A DNA stretch of 64,000 bases, from the NCBI RefSeq assembly GCF_002174125.1, contig NZ_NEXX01000004.1:124001-188000 (forward strand). The letters are read 5' to 3'. Source of the stretch: Acinetobacter populi (GTDB taxonomy: Bacteria > Pseudomonadota > Gammaproteobacteria > Pseudomonadales > Moraxellaceae). The notes under the pieces were generated by a model. That model did not search any database, was not told the origin of the DNA, and saw only the letters and a list, made by a program, of their open reading frames with translations. Positions 54,953-63,755 of the stretch are shown here, in pieces (positions within the stretch are counted from its first letter, which is position 1; each line of letters begins with the position of its first letter). The position numbers were made by a program, and so were the translations under genes.

Positions 54953-55915
54953 TTAAGAAACCTTTTTATAAATACGTCCTTCATCTCGACGTAAATCTGA
55001 AATATCCTGATTCACAATATTTTTTATCACTTGACTTGATCGACCATCAACGCCTACTGGTATATCCCCCTCAAGAGTTACCCGTGTTGCAATTCGCAAA
55101 GCATCGCCATAATCATCAATCGCACGGTGCTGAGTCGCACGATTATCCCAGATCGCCACATCACCCACTGCCCAGCGCCAGCGTACAATATTTTCCCAGC
55201 GTACAATATGATTCTGAAATAAAGTAAATAATAAGCGTGAGTCTTCATTATTCAACCCACTAAAACTTTTAAAGAAATGTCCCAATACCAAGGTCTTTTC
55301 ACCTGTTTCCGGATGAACACGTACCAATGGATGTTCTGTCTCAATCTCCACAGCTGTAGTAAATAATTTACGCCCTTCTTTCTCTTCTATAGAAGATACA
55401 CGACTTGCATAATCATAAACATTGGTATGAATAGCCCGCAAACTTTCAGCCAAAGTTTTTAGTTCTGGTGTCAAATCCTCATAGGCAGCAGTAGTATTTG
55501 CCCATACAGTATCTCCACCTACATCAGGTGCAACAACATTTCTTAAAATGGTATATTTTGGATAATTCGGCAAAAAAGTAATATCTGTATGCCATGAAGA
55601 TGCACGACCACCACGGGAATCTATTGCTAATGTATGTTTGGTTTCATCTTTAATTGGCACACTTGGATGATTTAATGGTGTACCCAACAGTCCAGCAAAA
55701 GCCTCCTGTTCCAAATCCGTTAAATGTTGCTGTTCCCGGAAAAATACAACCTTATATTGCAATAATGCCTGATTAATTTCCGTAACAACCTGATCTTCTA
55801 ACTGACCACTTAATTTAATACCAGAAATCTCAGCACCTATACGTCCCGTAAGGGGTTTAACCTGAAGGTATTGATACTCATATTTGGATGGATGTACTAA
55901 TTCAATTTGACTCAT
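54953..55915 (-). CDS. TauD/TfdA family dioxygenase, AtsK-like (alkylsulfatase/taurine type)
   Basis: 320 residues. Fe(II)/2-oxoglutarate dioxygenase with the facial triad visible: SSWHTDITF (His109, Asp111) and TQHRAIDDYG (His263), plus the oxoglutarate-binding arginine (RIATRV). It matches AtsK of Pseudomonas in APDVGGDTVWANTTAAYEDL and VRWRWAVGDVAIWDNRATQH, more than E. coli TauD. AtsK oxidises alkyl sulfates to release sulfate; sulfonates are a further possible substrate. AAGGA before the ATG. Confidence 0.85.
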   Translation of the reverse strand: MSQIELVHPSKYEYQYLQVKPLTGRIGAEISGIKLSGQLEDQVVTEINQALLQYKVVFFREQQHLTDLEQEAFAGLLGTPLNHPSVPIKDETKHTLAIDSRGGRASSWHTDITFLPNYPKYTILRNVVAPDVGGDTVWANTTAAYEDLTPELKTLAESLRAIHTNVYDYASRVSSIEEKEGRKLFTTAVEIETEHPLVRVHPETGEKTLVLGHFFKSFSGLNNEDSRLLFTLFQNHIVRWENIVRWRWAVGDVAIWDNRATQHRAIDDYGDALRIATRVTLEGDIPVGVDGRSSQVIKNIVNQDISDLRRDEGRIYKKVS

Positions 55916-56083
55916 TTTAAATTTCCTTTAATTATATTGATTCAAAACAACCTTTGAATTCAACTGACAAATTCAGTCTATAGAATCTATATATACAACT
56001 TTGTCAAATAATTAACATTACTCAGAACAATAAATTATAAACTTTAAAATTTTTATCATAATACTATTTATTAACAATAAAAA
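55916..56083. other. Promoter region of the AtsK-like gene
   Basis: Short AT-rich gap. TTGACA on the minus strand (56002-56007) is the best -35 candidate, but the spacing to TATAGA is too long (19 bp) to be convincing. No -24/-12 element or activator palindrome was seen. Confidence 0.3.
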
Positions 56084-56110
56084 TAGCGAAGTAGTCTAAT
56101 TACTTCGCTA
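56084..56110 (-). terminator. Terminator of the GNAT-nitroreductase operon
   Basis: 10-bp perfect stem TAGCGAAGTA / TACTTCGCTA (56084-56093, 56101-56110) with a T-rich run on the minus strand. Confidence 0.8.
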
Positions 56111-56166
56111 AATAAGTATATTCATCTATAAATTCATAAAACAACAGATAATATTATTTCAGATTA

Positions 56167-57030
56167 TTATTTTTCAGTAAAAACATTTAATCCTTGCTGA
56201 TTAAATGCTTCCGCCAACCGTTCACGACCATTCAAAGCACTAAGACGCTGCAACACTTTATCACGCCAACGATCCTGTACTTGACCAACTTGTCCCTGAA
56301 ATTGGTGAAGTATTTCTTCATAACGACTTAATGCTGTTTCATCCAGAGTATTCTCTTTTTGATAAACTTCATGATGTAAAATGATCTGTTGTGGCAAACG
56401 AGGTTTGATTGCTTGTGGCAAATGATCCTGTGGATATCCTACTGCCAAACCAAATACAGGGATAACGCCTTGGGGTAATTTTAATAATGCAGTGATATCC
56501 TGTAAATTATTACGAATTGCGCCAACATATACGGTACCAAGCCCTAATGAGCGTGCAGCAACCGTGAGATTTTGTGCTGCCAATGCCGCATCGATTGTAC
56601 CAATTAATAAGCTGTCTACAGATTCTAAACCTAGAGCTTGTTCCACCCCACCATTTGGCTGAGCCAATTCAATCACTTCGGTAGAACGATGTAGATCAAT
56701 CGTCCAGATTAAAAATAAAGGGGCTTCACGGATAAATGCCTGATGGGCAGCAAGTTCAGATAATTTTGCCTTATGTGCTGGATCTTGTACCGCAATCACA
56801 CTCCATGCCTGTAAATTGGATGAAGTAGAGGCTGATTGCGCTGCCGCAATTAATACCGATAATATTTCGGCACCGATTGCACGGTCACTAAAATGCCGTA
56901 ATGAAGCATGCGAGAGCAACGTCGTCAATACTAGATTATCAAGCTTTGATAAATCTGTATCTTGTAAAACATCAGGTAATGCCTGAGCATTACCATAACG
57001 CTGCTGTAATAATGGTTGAATTTTTGTCAT
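56167..57030 (-). CDS. Nitroreductase family protein
   Basis: 287 residues from ATG 57030, where AGGA lies eight bases upstream and the family N-terminus starts; the frame opens at 57126 without a ribosome site. FMN-binding nitroreductase fold, with HASLRHFSDRAIGAEILSVL, AQSASTSSNLQAWSVIAVQDP and LGLGTVYVGAIRNN. It may reduce flavins or nitro/quinone compounds with NAD(P)H. Second gene of an operon with the GNAT gene (92 bp), under the possible -24 element at 57616. Physiological substrate unknown; supply of FMNH2 to LLM enzymes is conceivable. Confidence 0.8.
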   Translation of the reverse strand: MTKIQPLLQQRYGNAQALPDVLQDTDLSKLDNLVLTTLLSHASLRHFSDRAIGAEILSVLIAAAQSASTSSNLQAWSVIAVQDPAHKAKLSELAAHQAFIREAPLFLIWTIDLHRSTEVIELAQPNGGVEQALGLESVDSLLIGTIDAALAAQNLTVAARSLGLGTVYVGAIRNNLQDITALLKLPQGVIPVFGLAVGYPQDHLPQAIKPRLPQQIILHHEVYQKENTLDETALSRYEEILHQFQGQVGQVQDRWRDKVLQRLSALNGRERLAEAFNQQGLNVFTEK

Positions 57031-57122
57031 ATTGAATTCCTTCGGTTTCCAAGTAAATATGTTATAGTTCAATGTTTTGCCATAAAAACTAGAATATTTC
57101 TCATGGCAATTTTTTTGCAAAA

Positions 57123-57560
57123 TCATCCTGCATCGAGATAAATATTTGGTCGAACAATTTCCATAAAATTCTGTGGATGATTTAATGATGTAAAACCATA
57201 TTTTGCATATAAATCATGTGCATCCCGAGTCGCCAAGAGGATTCGCCTTAAATTCATGGATTCAGCTTCTTTTATCAAATGCTGAATTAAGGCACTGCCG
57301 ATGCCTTGTTGCTGATACATTTCTAAAATAAAGACATCTGCCAAATAGGCAAATGTCGAATAATCCGTAATTAAACGTGCAAAACCTATCTGCTGTTCAT
57401 CAATAAATGCAGCGATACAAAACGAATTTTTAATAGCTTGTTCAACGACAACTTGAGGAATATTTTTACTCCAATAGCTATTTTTTAAGAAGGTATGAAT
57501 AACATTTAAGTCAAATGTAGCCTTATCTGTAGAATATTTTATCTTGTTTAAATCAACCAT
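57123..57560 (-). CDS. GNAT family N-acetyltransferase
   Basis: 145 residues from ATG 57560 (the alternative 57575 adds five residues). GNAT fold: CIAAFIDEQQIGFARLITD, the acetyl-CoA motif YQQQGIGSALIQHLI and LLATRDAHDLYAKYGFTSL. No clue to the acetylated substrate. Probably first in an operon with the nitroreductase. Preceded by a -24-type promoter (57616-57631) and a palindrome (57715-57730). Confidence 0.8.
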   Translation of the reverse strand: MVDLNKIKYSTDKATFDLNVIHTFLKNSYWSKNIPQVVVEQAIKNSFCIAAFIDEQQIGFARLITDYSTFAYLADVFILEMYQQQGIGSALIQHLIKEAESMNLRRILLATRDAHDLYAKYGFTSLNHPQNFMEIVRPNIYLDAG

Positions 57561-57615
57561 TTCTTCACCATACAACAGTTGAATAATTGCAAACCAATCA
57601 TTGTTCTAATAATCA

Positions 57616-57631
57616 ATCAACTTCCATGCCA
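57616..57631 (-). promoter_or_regulatory. -24-type promoter (variant -12) for the GNAT operon
   Basis: On the minus strand: TGGCATG, four bases, TTGAT. The -24 box is identical to the sfnB promoter, but the -12 box has GA instead of GC. The palindrome at 57715 lies 83 bp upstream. Confidence 0.5.
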
Positions 57632-57714
57632 AAATAAATAATCATATATTTCAATAAAATAAAATATAAATCTCGATACAACCCTGCTGCTTTGCTCACA
57701 TGTTGCTACTAATG

Positions 57715-57730
57715 TGCGTAAAAATACGCA
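57715..57730. promoter_or_regulatory. Palindrome TGCGT-N6-ACGCA (second activator site type)
   Basis: TGCGTA, four bases, TACGCA with perfect arms; the same 5-6-5 layout as the SfnR-type site but a different sequence. 83 bp from the -24 element at 57631. Confidence 0.65.
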
Positions 57731-57775
57731 ATAATTACTTTTAAAAAAATTAATGATTTTAGATTTATCTACATT

Positions 57776-58294
57776 TCAATTTAACAATAAGATGGCCAGA
57801 CCTGAACCTGATAACATTAGCCAAAATGGATGTAAATTTTTAAAATAACTTAATAGCGTGATAAGTATAATAATTGCAATTAATCGCTGGTTTTGTGCCG
57901 CAGCTTCAGCAATCAAATAACCACTAACCAGAATAAGACTGACAGTAATCGGTTTTAATGCCATTTCAAAATAACGATAAAAAAGATGACGCCTGATTTT
58001 TCCCAAAGATTGCATAGAAAAAATCATAATCAAGGATGAAGGAATTAACTTGGCAAATGTTGCCACCAATAAACCTGGCAATCCTGCAACATACCAACCA
58101 ATTAATGGCACAATCATCATATTTGGACCTGGTGCAGCTTGTGACATGGCAAACATAACAGCAAACTGCTGTGCAGTCAGCCAATGTTGTAGATCCACTA
58201 CCTGATGCTTCATTTCAGGTAAAATCGCATTGCCCCCACCAAAAGCCAGCAATGATAATTGGATAAAGATTATTGCTAAACTAATCAATACCAT
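57776..58294 (-). CDS. chrA: Chromate-type transporter, C-terminal half (short-chain CHR)
   Basis: 172 residues. It has the CHR N-domain-like motif LSLLAFGGGNAILPEM and FAMSQAAPGPNMMIVPLIG, and five or six membrane segments. Short-chain CHR proteins work as pairs of half-size subunits. The gene overlaps the other half by 14 bp. CHR proteins carry chromate or sulfate-like oxyanions; no chromate-resistance context is present, and the neighbours favour a sulfur oxyanion. Confidence 0.82.
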   Translation of the reverse strand: MVLISLAIIFIQLSLLAFGGGNAILPEMKHQVVDLQHWLTAQQFAVMFAMSQAAPGPNMMIVPLIGWYVAGLPGLLVATFAKLIPSSLIMIFSMQSLGKIRRHLFYRYFEMALKPITVSLILVSGYLIAEAAAQNQRLIAIIILITLLSYFKNLHPFWLMLSGSGLAILLLN

Positions 58295-58838
58295 ATTGAT
58301 TCTTTTTCATCCTGATTATGCATAGATTTACTGTCAGTAGCAGTAACAAAGTAACGAGCAATGGCAACTTGCCGCCTACAATCAAAATAAAAGTAAGTGC
58401 AAGCGTAATTATTGTTAGATTATTCCTTATTATTGGTTTAAGCATTTTTAGACCAGTTGCTATCAACAAGCCTGCAGCAGACGCTGCTAACCCTAGAATA
58501 AAATGCTGTACCCATATAATATTTTGAAACTGTAGATAAAATTGATAAATTAGCACCACGATAACTGTCGGTGCAAAAAATAAGCCGATGATAGCGCTGA
58601 TGGCCCCTTTAATACCTTGAAATTGCAGACCAATCGCAAGCGACATATTAATAATATTTCCACCAGGTAGAATCTGACAAATACCCAATAAATTGGTAAA
58701 TTCATCTGCACTAATCCATTTCTTTTCTTCAACAATCATATAGCGTGCCAAAGGTAAAACACCACCAAATCCCAGTAATCCGAGCTTAAAAAAACCTAAA
58801 AATATGGCCTTGCAATTTGGTAAAATTATAGGGTTCAT
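58281..58838 (-). CDS. chrA: Chromate-type transporter, N-terminal half (short-chain CHR)
   Basis: 185 residues from ATG 58838 (TAGGA six bases upstream; longer starts have no site). The CHR motif FKLGLLGFGGVLPLARYMIVEE and GICQILPGGNIINMSLAIG are clear. It comes first, 112 bp after the LLM-A monooxygenase stop, then the second half overlaps it. It probably dimerises with the next protein. Co-location with sulfur monooxygenases suggests export or import of a sulfur oxyanion; this is inference. Confidence 0.82.
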   Translation of the reverse strand: MNPIILPNCKAIFLGFFKLGLLGFGGVLPLARYMIVEEKKWISADEFTNLLGICQILPGGNIINMSLAIGLQFQGIKGAISAIIGLFFAPTVIVVLIYQFYLQFQNIIWVQHFILGLAASAAGLLIATGLKMLKPIIRNNLTIITLALTFILIVGGKLPLLVTLLLLLTVNLCIIRMKKNQYGID

Positions 58839-58950
58839 TGTTATCCTAAAATTTGTGCTTGATAACCTCACGACTGACCATGACAGAGCACTAATTTTTT
58901 TATCATTCATAAAAATCAGTGCTCCAGATAAATCGAACAAAGCTTCAGTA

Positions 58951-60309
58951 TCAAGATACTTTCGTCTGTTGTTGCTGTAATACATACTGGTTTTCTGGAC
59001 GAGCTAGGCCCAAATTTTCCCGTAAAGTATTGCCTTCGTATTCTGTACGGAATAAACCACGGCGTTGCAACTCAGGCACTACCAAATCAACAAAATCATT
59101 TAGACCTGCAGGTGTACTTGGTGGCAAAATATTAAATCCATCAGCAGCCTCATTTTCAAACCATTCTTGCAGTTGATCCACCACCTGCTCTACCGAACCA
59201 ATAATTTGCCAATGTCCGCGAACACCTGCGACCCATTCATATAGTTGACGAATAGTAAAATTATTTTTCTTGGCAATATCAGCAATCAATGCAGGACGAC
59301 TACGTACTGTGGCATCCGTTTCAATTTCTGGGAAAGGTGCATCTAAATCATATCCAGAAAAATCTATTCCACCTGCCAGACCACTCAACAAGGCAAGGCC
59401 TGCTTCGGGACGAATCAGTTGTGTCAATTGCTGATATTTTGCTTGCGCCTCAGCTTCTGTTTTACCTACAAAAATAGATACACCAGGCAAAATAAGCAAT
59501 TGATCAGGGGTACGTCCATATTTGGCTAAGCGACTTTTAACATCACGATAAAACTCCTGTGCACTGGCCAGTTCTTGATGGGCAGTAAAAATGACTTCTG
59601 CATAACGCCCGGCTAATTCCCGACCTGGTTCAGATGAACCCGCTTGTACAATAACAGGATAACCTTGGGGTGGACGTGATACATTTAATGCGCCTTTCAC
59701 TGCATAATATTTACCTTTATGATTAGGTTGATGTAGTTTTGCTGGATCGTAAAACTGTCCGGTTTCTTTGTTATAAACAAAGGCATCATCTTCCCAACTA
59801 TCCCAAAGCTTTTGAATTAGATCAACATATTCCTGCGCACGATCATAACGCTCGGTATGTGGAATCTGTTGTTCATAACCAAAATTATATGCCGCAGCTT
59901 CAGATGCTGTAGTAACCACATTCCAGCCAGCTCGCCCTTTACTGATATGATCTAGTGATGCAAATTTACGTGCGAGTAAATAAGGTTCTTCATAAGTCGT
60001 AGATGCTGTGGCAATAAAACCTATATGTTTAGTTACAGCAGATAAGGCTGAGAATAATGTGACTGGCTCAAAACCCGCGACTTTACTACTAACACCAACA
60101 TGATCCACCCCTGCCGAACCACCAAAATTAATGGCGGGGGAATCTGCTAGAAAATAAGCATCGAACAAACCTCGTTCTGCGGTTTGTGCAATTTCAATTA
60201 AATAGTCAATATCCAAATGTCTTTCAGGTGAAGCTTCGGGATGTCGCCATGCGCCAAGATGTTGTCCTGTTGCAGGAAGAAACGCACCTAATCGAATTTT
60301 TCTACTCAT
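58951..60309 (-). CDS. DszA/NtaA-type FMNH2-dependent monooxygenase (LLM-A)
   Basis: 452 residues from ATG 60309 (GGAG six bases upstream; the ATG at 60321 overlaps that site). LLM barrel with KIRLGAFLPATGQHLGAWRH, FASLDHISKGRAGWNVVTTA and GNTLRENLGLARPENQYV. Its middle 600 bp is nearly identical at DNA level to the divergent LLM-B gene. It needs an FMN reductase, and may cleave a sulfone or C-N bond; substrate unknown. Possibly co-transcribed with the two chrA halves. Confidence 0.82.
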   Translation of the reverse strand: MSRKIRLGAFLPATGQHLGAWRHPEASPERHLDIDYLIEIAQTAERGLFDAYFLADSPAINFGGSAGVDHVGVSSKVAGFEPVTLFSALSAVTKHIGFIATASTTYEEPYLLARKFASLDHISKGRAGWNVVTTASEAAAYNFGYEQQIPHTERYDRAQEYVDLIQKLWDSWEDDAFVYNKETGQFYDPAKLHQPNHKGKYYAVKGALNVSRPPQGYPVIVQAGSSEPGRELAGRYAEVIFTAHQELASAQEFYRDVKSRLAKYGRTPDQLLILPGVSIFVGKTEAEAQAKYQQLTQLIRPEAGLALLSGLAGGIDFSGYDLDAPFPEIETDATVRSRPALIADIAKKNNFTIRQLYEWVAGVRGHWQIIGSVEQVVDQLQEWFENEAADGFNILPPSTPAGLNDFVDLVVPELQRRGLFRTEYEGNTLRENLGLARPENQYVLQQQQTKVS

Positions 60310-60366
60310 TATAATCTCCATTAAATTAAACTTTATGAAATAAACTTGTTAAGCACTAAGTAAATA

Positions 60367-60382
60367 GTCAAAATACATGCCA
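60367..60382 (-). promoter_or_regulatory. -24-type promoter (variant -12) for LLM-A
   Basis: Minus strand: TGGCATG, four bases, TTGAC. It is 81 bp from the imperfect palindrome at 60464. Confidence 0.48.
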
Positions 60383-60463
60383 ATAATTATCTATATAAAT
60401 TTCATATAGTTAAATTTATAAAAAATTATCATGCTGATTATTCATCAAAATTGTGTTGATACT

Positions 60464-60479
60464 ACGTTGAAAAATACGC
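60464..60479. promoter_or_regulatory. Imperfect palindrome of the TGCGT type
   Basis: Right arm TACGCA (60474-60479) is perfect; left arm is ACGTTG. The bases around it match those around the site at 57715 (TGTTG, then TACTA nearby), so the two regions are related. Confidence 0.4.
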
Positions 60480-60535
60480 ATGTTTTTTGATCTATACGTA
60501 CCCTTCTTATTCTGTATTCGATGATCAATAAATAT

Positions 60536-60551
60536 TGCGTATTCTTACGCA
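60536..60551. promoter_or_regulatory. Palindrome TGCGT-N6-ACGCA
   Basis: TGCGTA, four bases, TACGCA, perfect arms. It lies 101 bp from the -24 element at 60653. Confidence 0.6.
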
Positions 60552-60652
60552 TATTCATCAACTGCGTGTTTATTTATCAGCACTTACGTTTAAAATTCAT
60601 CACCCAATATAGCCAATAATTTTAACCAATTGATTTATATATTAAAAAAATA

Positions 60653-60668
60653 TGGCATGCTTCTTGAT
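60653..60668 (+). promoter_or_regulatory. -24-type promoter (variant -12) for LLM-B
   Basis: TGGCATG, four bases, TTGAT; GG and GA are in the sigma-54 spacing, but the -12 box has GA instead of GC. 50 bp upstream of the LLM-B ATG. Confidence 0.48.
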
Positions 60669-60717
60669 ATAGCGATAACACATTAAATTTTTTTCTATAT
60701 TTAAAAAGGAAGATATC

Positions 60718-62067
60718 ATGAGCAGAAAAATTCGATTGGGTGCCTTTATCCCTGCCACAAGTCAACACGCCGCAGGCTGGCGATTAACAGAATCTCAGGC
60801 AGAGCGTGTACTGGATATAGATTATTTAATTGAAATTGCACAAACCGCTGAACGCGGCTTATTTGATGCCTATTTTCTTGCGGATGGTTTATCCGTGAAC
60901 TTTGGCAATTTAAAAGACAATGGTACAAGTGATAAGGTTGTCGGCTTTGAACCTGTTACATTATTTTCAGCCTTATCTGCTGTAACTAAACATATAGGTT
61001 TTATTGCCACAGCATCTACGACTTATGAAGAACCTTATTTACTCGCACGTAAATTTGCATCACTCGATCATATCAGTAAAGGGCGAGCTGGCTGGAATGT
61101 GGTCACTACAGCGTCTGAAGCTGCGGCATATAATTTTGGCTATGAAACACAACCCACACATGCCGAGCGCTATGATCGTGCACAGGAATATGTTGAGCTG
61201 GTTCAAAAGCTTTGGGACAGTTGGGAAGATGATGCCTTTGTCTATAATAAAGAAACCGGACAGTTTTACGATCCAGCAAAACTACATCAACCTAATCATA
61301 AAGGTAAATATTATGCAGTAAAAGGTGCATTAAATGTATCACGTCCACCCCAAGGTTATCCTGTTATTGTACAAGCGGGTTCATCTGAACCAGGTCGGGA
61401 ATTAGCCGGGCGTTATGCAGAAGTCATTTTTACTGCCCATCAAGAATTGGCCAGTGCACAGGAGTTTTATCGTGATGTTAAAAGTCGCTTAGCCAAATAT
61501 GGACGTACCCCTGATCAATTGCTTATTTTGCCTGGAGTTTCTGCTTTTGTAGGTAAAACAGAAGCAGAAGCACGGGAAAAATATGAGCGAGTGACAAAAT
61601 TAATCCGTCCTGAAGCAGGTTTATCCCTATTAAGCTCTCTGGCAGGTGGCTGGGATTTATCACAATATGACTTGGATCAACCTTTACCTGAACTACCAGA
61701 AACAGAAACACAAATCAGTCGTCGCGCATTAATTATTGATATTGCCAAGAAAAATAACTTCACCATCCGTCAATTGTATGAATGGATTGCAGGTGTTCGT
61801 GGACATTGGCAACTGATTGGTACAGTAGAGCAGGTGGTGGATCAATTACAGGAATGGTTTGAAAATGAGGCTGCTGATGGCTTTAACGTCCTACCCCCCA
61901 CCACACCTGAAGGTCTAAATGATTTTGTCGATCTAGTGATACCTGAGTTGCAACGCCGTGGTTTATTCCGTACAGAATACGAAGGCAATACTTTACGGGA
62001 GAATTTGGGCCTAGCTCGTCCAGAAAATCAATATGTTCTACAAAAGCAACAACACAAAGTATCTTAA
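60718..62067 (+). CDS. DszA/NtaA-type FMNH2-dependent monooxygenase (LLM-B)
   Basis: 449 residues, strong AAGGA ribosome site. Same family as LLM-A and nearly identical in the central part; N- and C-terminal regions differ more (start FIPATSQHAAGWRLTESQAERV). It is first in an operon with a nitroreductase and a Tas-like reductase, which might supply reduced flavin or process the product. Substrate unknown. Confidence 0.83.
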   Translation: MSRKIRLGAFIPATSQHAAGWRLTESQAERVLDIDYLIEIAQTAERGLFDAYFLADGLSVNFGNLKDNGTSDKVVGFEPVTLFSALSAVTKHIGFIATASTTYEEPYLLARKFASLDHISKGRAGWNVVTTASEAAAYNFGYETQPTHAERYDRAQEYVELVQKLWDSWEDDAFVYNKETGQFYDPAKLHQPNHKGKYYAVKGALNVSRPPQGYPVIVQAGSSEPGRELAGRYAEVIFTAHQELASAQEFYRDVKSRLAKYGRTPDQLLILPGVSAFVGKTEAEAREKYERVTKLIRPEAGLSLLSSLAGGWDLSQYDLDQPLPELPETETQISRRALIIDIAKKNNFTIRQLYEWIAGVRGHWQLIGTVEQVVDQLQEWFENEAADGFNVLPPTTPEGLNDFVDLVIPELQRRGLFRTEYEGNTLRENLGLARPENQYVLQKQQHKVS

Positions 62068-62084
62068 ATAAGAGAGAAAATACC

Positions 62085-62687
62085 ATGACTAATATTCGCC
62101 AATCCAACCACGATATTGAAGATTTTTTCTTACAACGCTGGTCGCCTCGTAGTTTTAGTGCAGCAACAATTGATCAATCTACCCTCCAACAACTATTTGA
62201 AGCAGCTCGCTGGGCACCTTCGGCATGGAACTCACAGCTCTGGCGGTTTATTTATGCACGTAAAGATACACCACATTGGGACAATATCTTTAGTACATTA
62301 ACTGAATATAATCAATCTTGGGCCAAAGATGCATCGGCATTAATCGTAGTAATCTCAAAAACCAACTTTTTAGTTCCAGGACAAAACACTGAGCAGGAAT
62401 TACGTAGTCATGCATTTGATACTGGAGCCGCATGGTCACATTTAGCCATACAAGCCGATCTAAAAGGCTGGAAAACCCATGCCATTGGTGGTTATGATCA
62501 AGATCAGGTACGTCAAAATTTGGCTATTCCCGAAAACTATGCCATACAGGCGATTATTGTTATTGGTAAACAGGGTAATAAAAAAAATCTGCCCGATCAT
62601 CTTCAATCTCGTGAATTTCCAAGTACTCGGCACCCAACTGAGCAATTTACTTACGAAGGTAAATTTTCAGTTGAAACATCATTTTAA
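62085..62687 (+). CDS. Nitroreductase family protein
   Basis: 200 residues with the nitroreductase N-terminus RWSPRSFSAATIDQSTLQQLF, FMN-contact WAPSAWNSQLWRFIYARK, and GWKTHAIGGYDQDQVRQNL. FMN-dependent NAD(P)H oxidoreductase of the small NfsB-like group. Only 17 bp after LLM-B, so translated from one transcript. A reasonable candidate for supplying FMNH2 to LLM-B, though such a role for this family is inference. Confidence 0.82.
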   Translation: MTNIRQSNHDIEDFFLQRWSPRSFSAATIDQSTLQQLFEAARWAPSAWNSQLWRFIYARKDTPHWDNIFSTLTEYNQSWAKDASALIVVISKTNFLVPGQNTEQELRSHAFDTGAAWSHLAIQADLKGWKTHAIGGYDQDQVRQNLAIPENYAIQAIIVIGKQGNKKNLPDHLQSREFPSTRHPTEQFTYEGKFSVETSF

Positions 62688-62705
62688 TTATTTTAGGAAT
62701 ACGTA

Positions 62706-63755
62706 ATGCGATATAAAAAATTAGGCAAAACCGAGATAGACGTGAGCATTATCGCACTAGGTAGCATGACTTGGGGTGAACAAAATACCGAGCAAGAAGC
62801 ACATGCACAACTAGATTATGCCACGGATCAAGGTGTTAATTTTATTGATGCGGCAGAACTCTATCCAGTTCCGCCAAAACCTGAGACTCAAGGTTTAACC
62901 GAAAGCTATATTGGAACATGGTTAGCAAAATCACAACAGCGTGACAAAGTTATTATTGCCAGTAAAGTTGCAGGGCCATCATCAGCAAATGGCGGGACAG
63001 ACCATATCCGTGAAGGTAAGAGCCGCCATAATCGAGCCAATATTGAGCAGGCATTACACGATAGCTTAAAACGCTTGAAAACTGATTATGTTGATTTATA
63101 TCAATTACATTGGCCTGATCGAAGTACCAATTTTTTTGGTAAATTAGGTTATCAACATCATGATGATGAAAATGCTACCCCAATCCTGGAAACATTAACT
63201 GTTTTGGATGATTTGGTCAAAACAGGAAAAATTCGTCATATTGGTTTATCTAACGAAACACCATGGGGCATATCACAATTTCTACATCTTGCAGAAAAAT
63301 ACAATCTTACTCGGATTGTTTCTATCCAAAATCCATATAATTTATTAAATCGTAGCTTTGAAATTGGTAATGCAGAAATTGCCATTCGGGAACAAGTCGG
63401 CTTATTAGCTTATTCACCTTTGGCTTTTGGACATCTGACAGGAAAATACCTCAATGGTGCATTACCGGAAGGTGCAAGGGTAACAAAATGGCAACGTTTT
63501 AGTCGTTATAAAAGTAAAAATGCAGAAAAAGCCACTCAATTATATGTCGATCTAGCCAAAGCCCATAATTTAAATCCAGCACAATTAGCATTGGCATATA
63601 TTAATCAACAGCGTTTTGTTACTAGTAATATTATTGGGGCAACCAATTTAGAGCAACTAAAAACCAATATTGATAGTATTAACGTCGACTTATCTGAAGA
63701 GATACTTTTGGAAATTGATAAAATTCACCAACATTATCCAAATCCAAGTCCATAA
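62706..63755 (+). CDS. tas: NADP(H)-dependent aldo/keto reductase, Tas-like
   Basis: 349 residues, same length as E. coli Tas (346). Motifs: LGSMTWGEQNTEQEAHAQLDYA, AAELYPVPPKPETQGLTESYIG, LYQLHWPDRSTNFFGKLGY and IIGATNLEQLKTNIDS. AKR catalytic Asp, Tyr, Lys and His are present (DAAELYP, SKVAG, LHWPD). It would reduce an aldehyde released by desulfurisation. 18 bp after the nitroreductase; TAGGA before the ATG. Confidence 0.85.
   Translation: MRYKKLGKTEIDVSIIALGSMTWGEQNTEQEAHAQLDYATDQGVNFIDAAELYPVPPKPETQGLTESYIGTWLAKSQQRDKVIIASKVAGPSSANGGTDHIREGKSRHNRANIEQALHDSLKRLKTDYVDLYQLHWPDRSTNFFGKLGYQHHDDENATPILETLTVLDDLVKTGKIRHIGLSNETPWGISQFLHLAEKYNLTRIVSIQNPYNLLNRSFEIGNAEIAIREQVGLLAYSPLAFGHLTGKYLNGALPEGARVTKWQRFSRYKSKNAEKATQLYVDLAKAHNLNPAQLALAYINQQRFVTSNIIGATNLEQLKTNIDSINVDLSEEILLEIDKIHQHYPNPSP

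Larger units (their letters stand above)
60310..60717. promoter_or_regulatory. Divergent promoter region of LLM-A and LLM-B
   Basis: 408 bp with two divergent TGGCATG-type elements, a perfect TGCGTA / TACGCA palindrome (60536-60551) and an imperfect one (60464-60479). It is flanked by inverted copies of the near-identical LLM gene segments. Confidence 0.6.

Noticed and set aside
57701..57716. TGTTG-N6-ATGTG as an SfnR-type site
   Set aside because: Poor right arm; the adjacent TGCGTA/TACGCA palindrome has the expected spacing.
60454..60469. TGTTG-N6-CGTTG as an SfnR-type site
   Set aside because: The second arm does not pair with the first; only the neighbouring TACGCA arm is supported.
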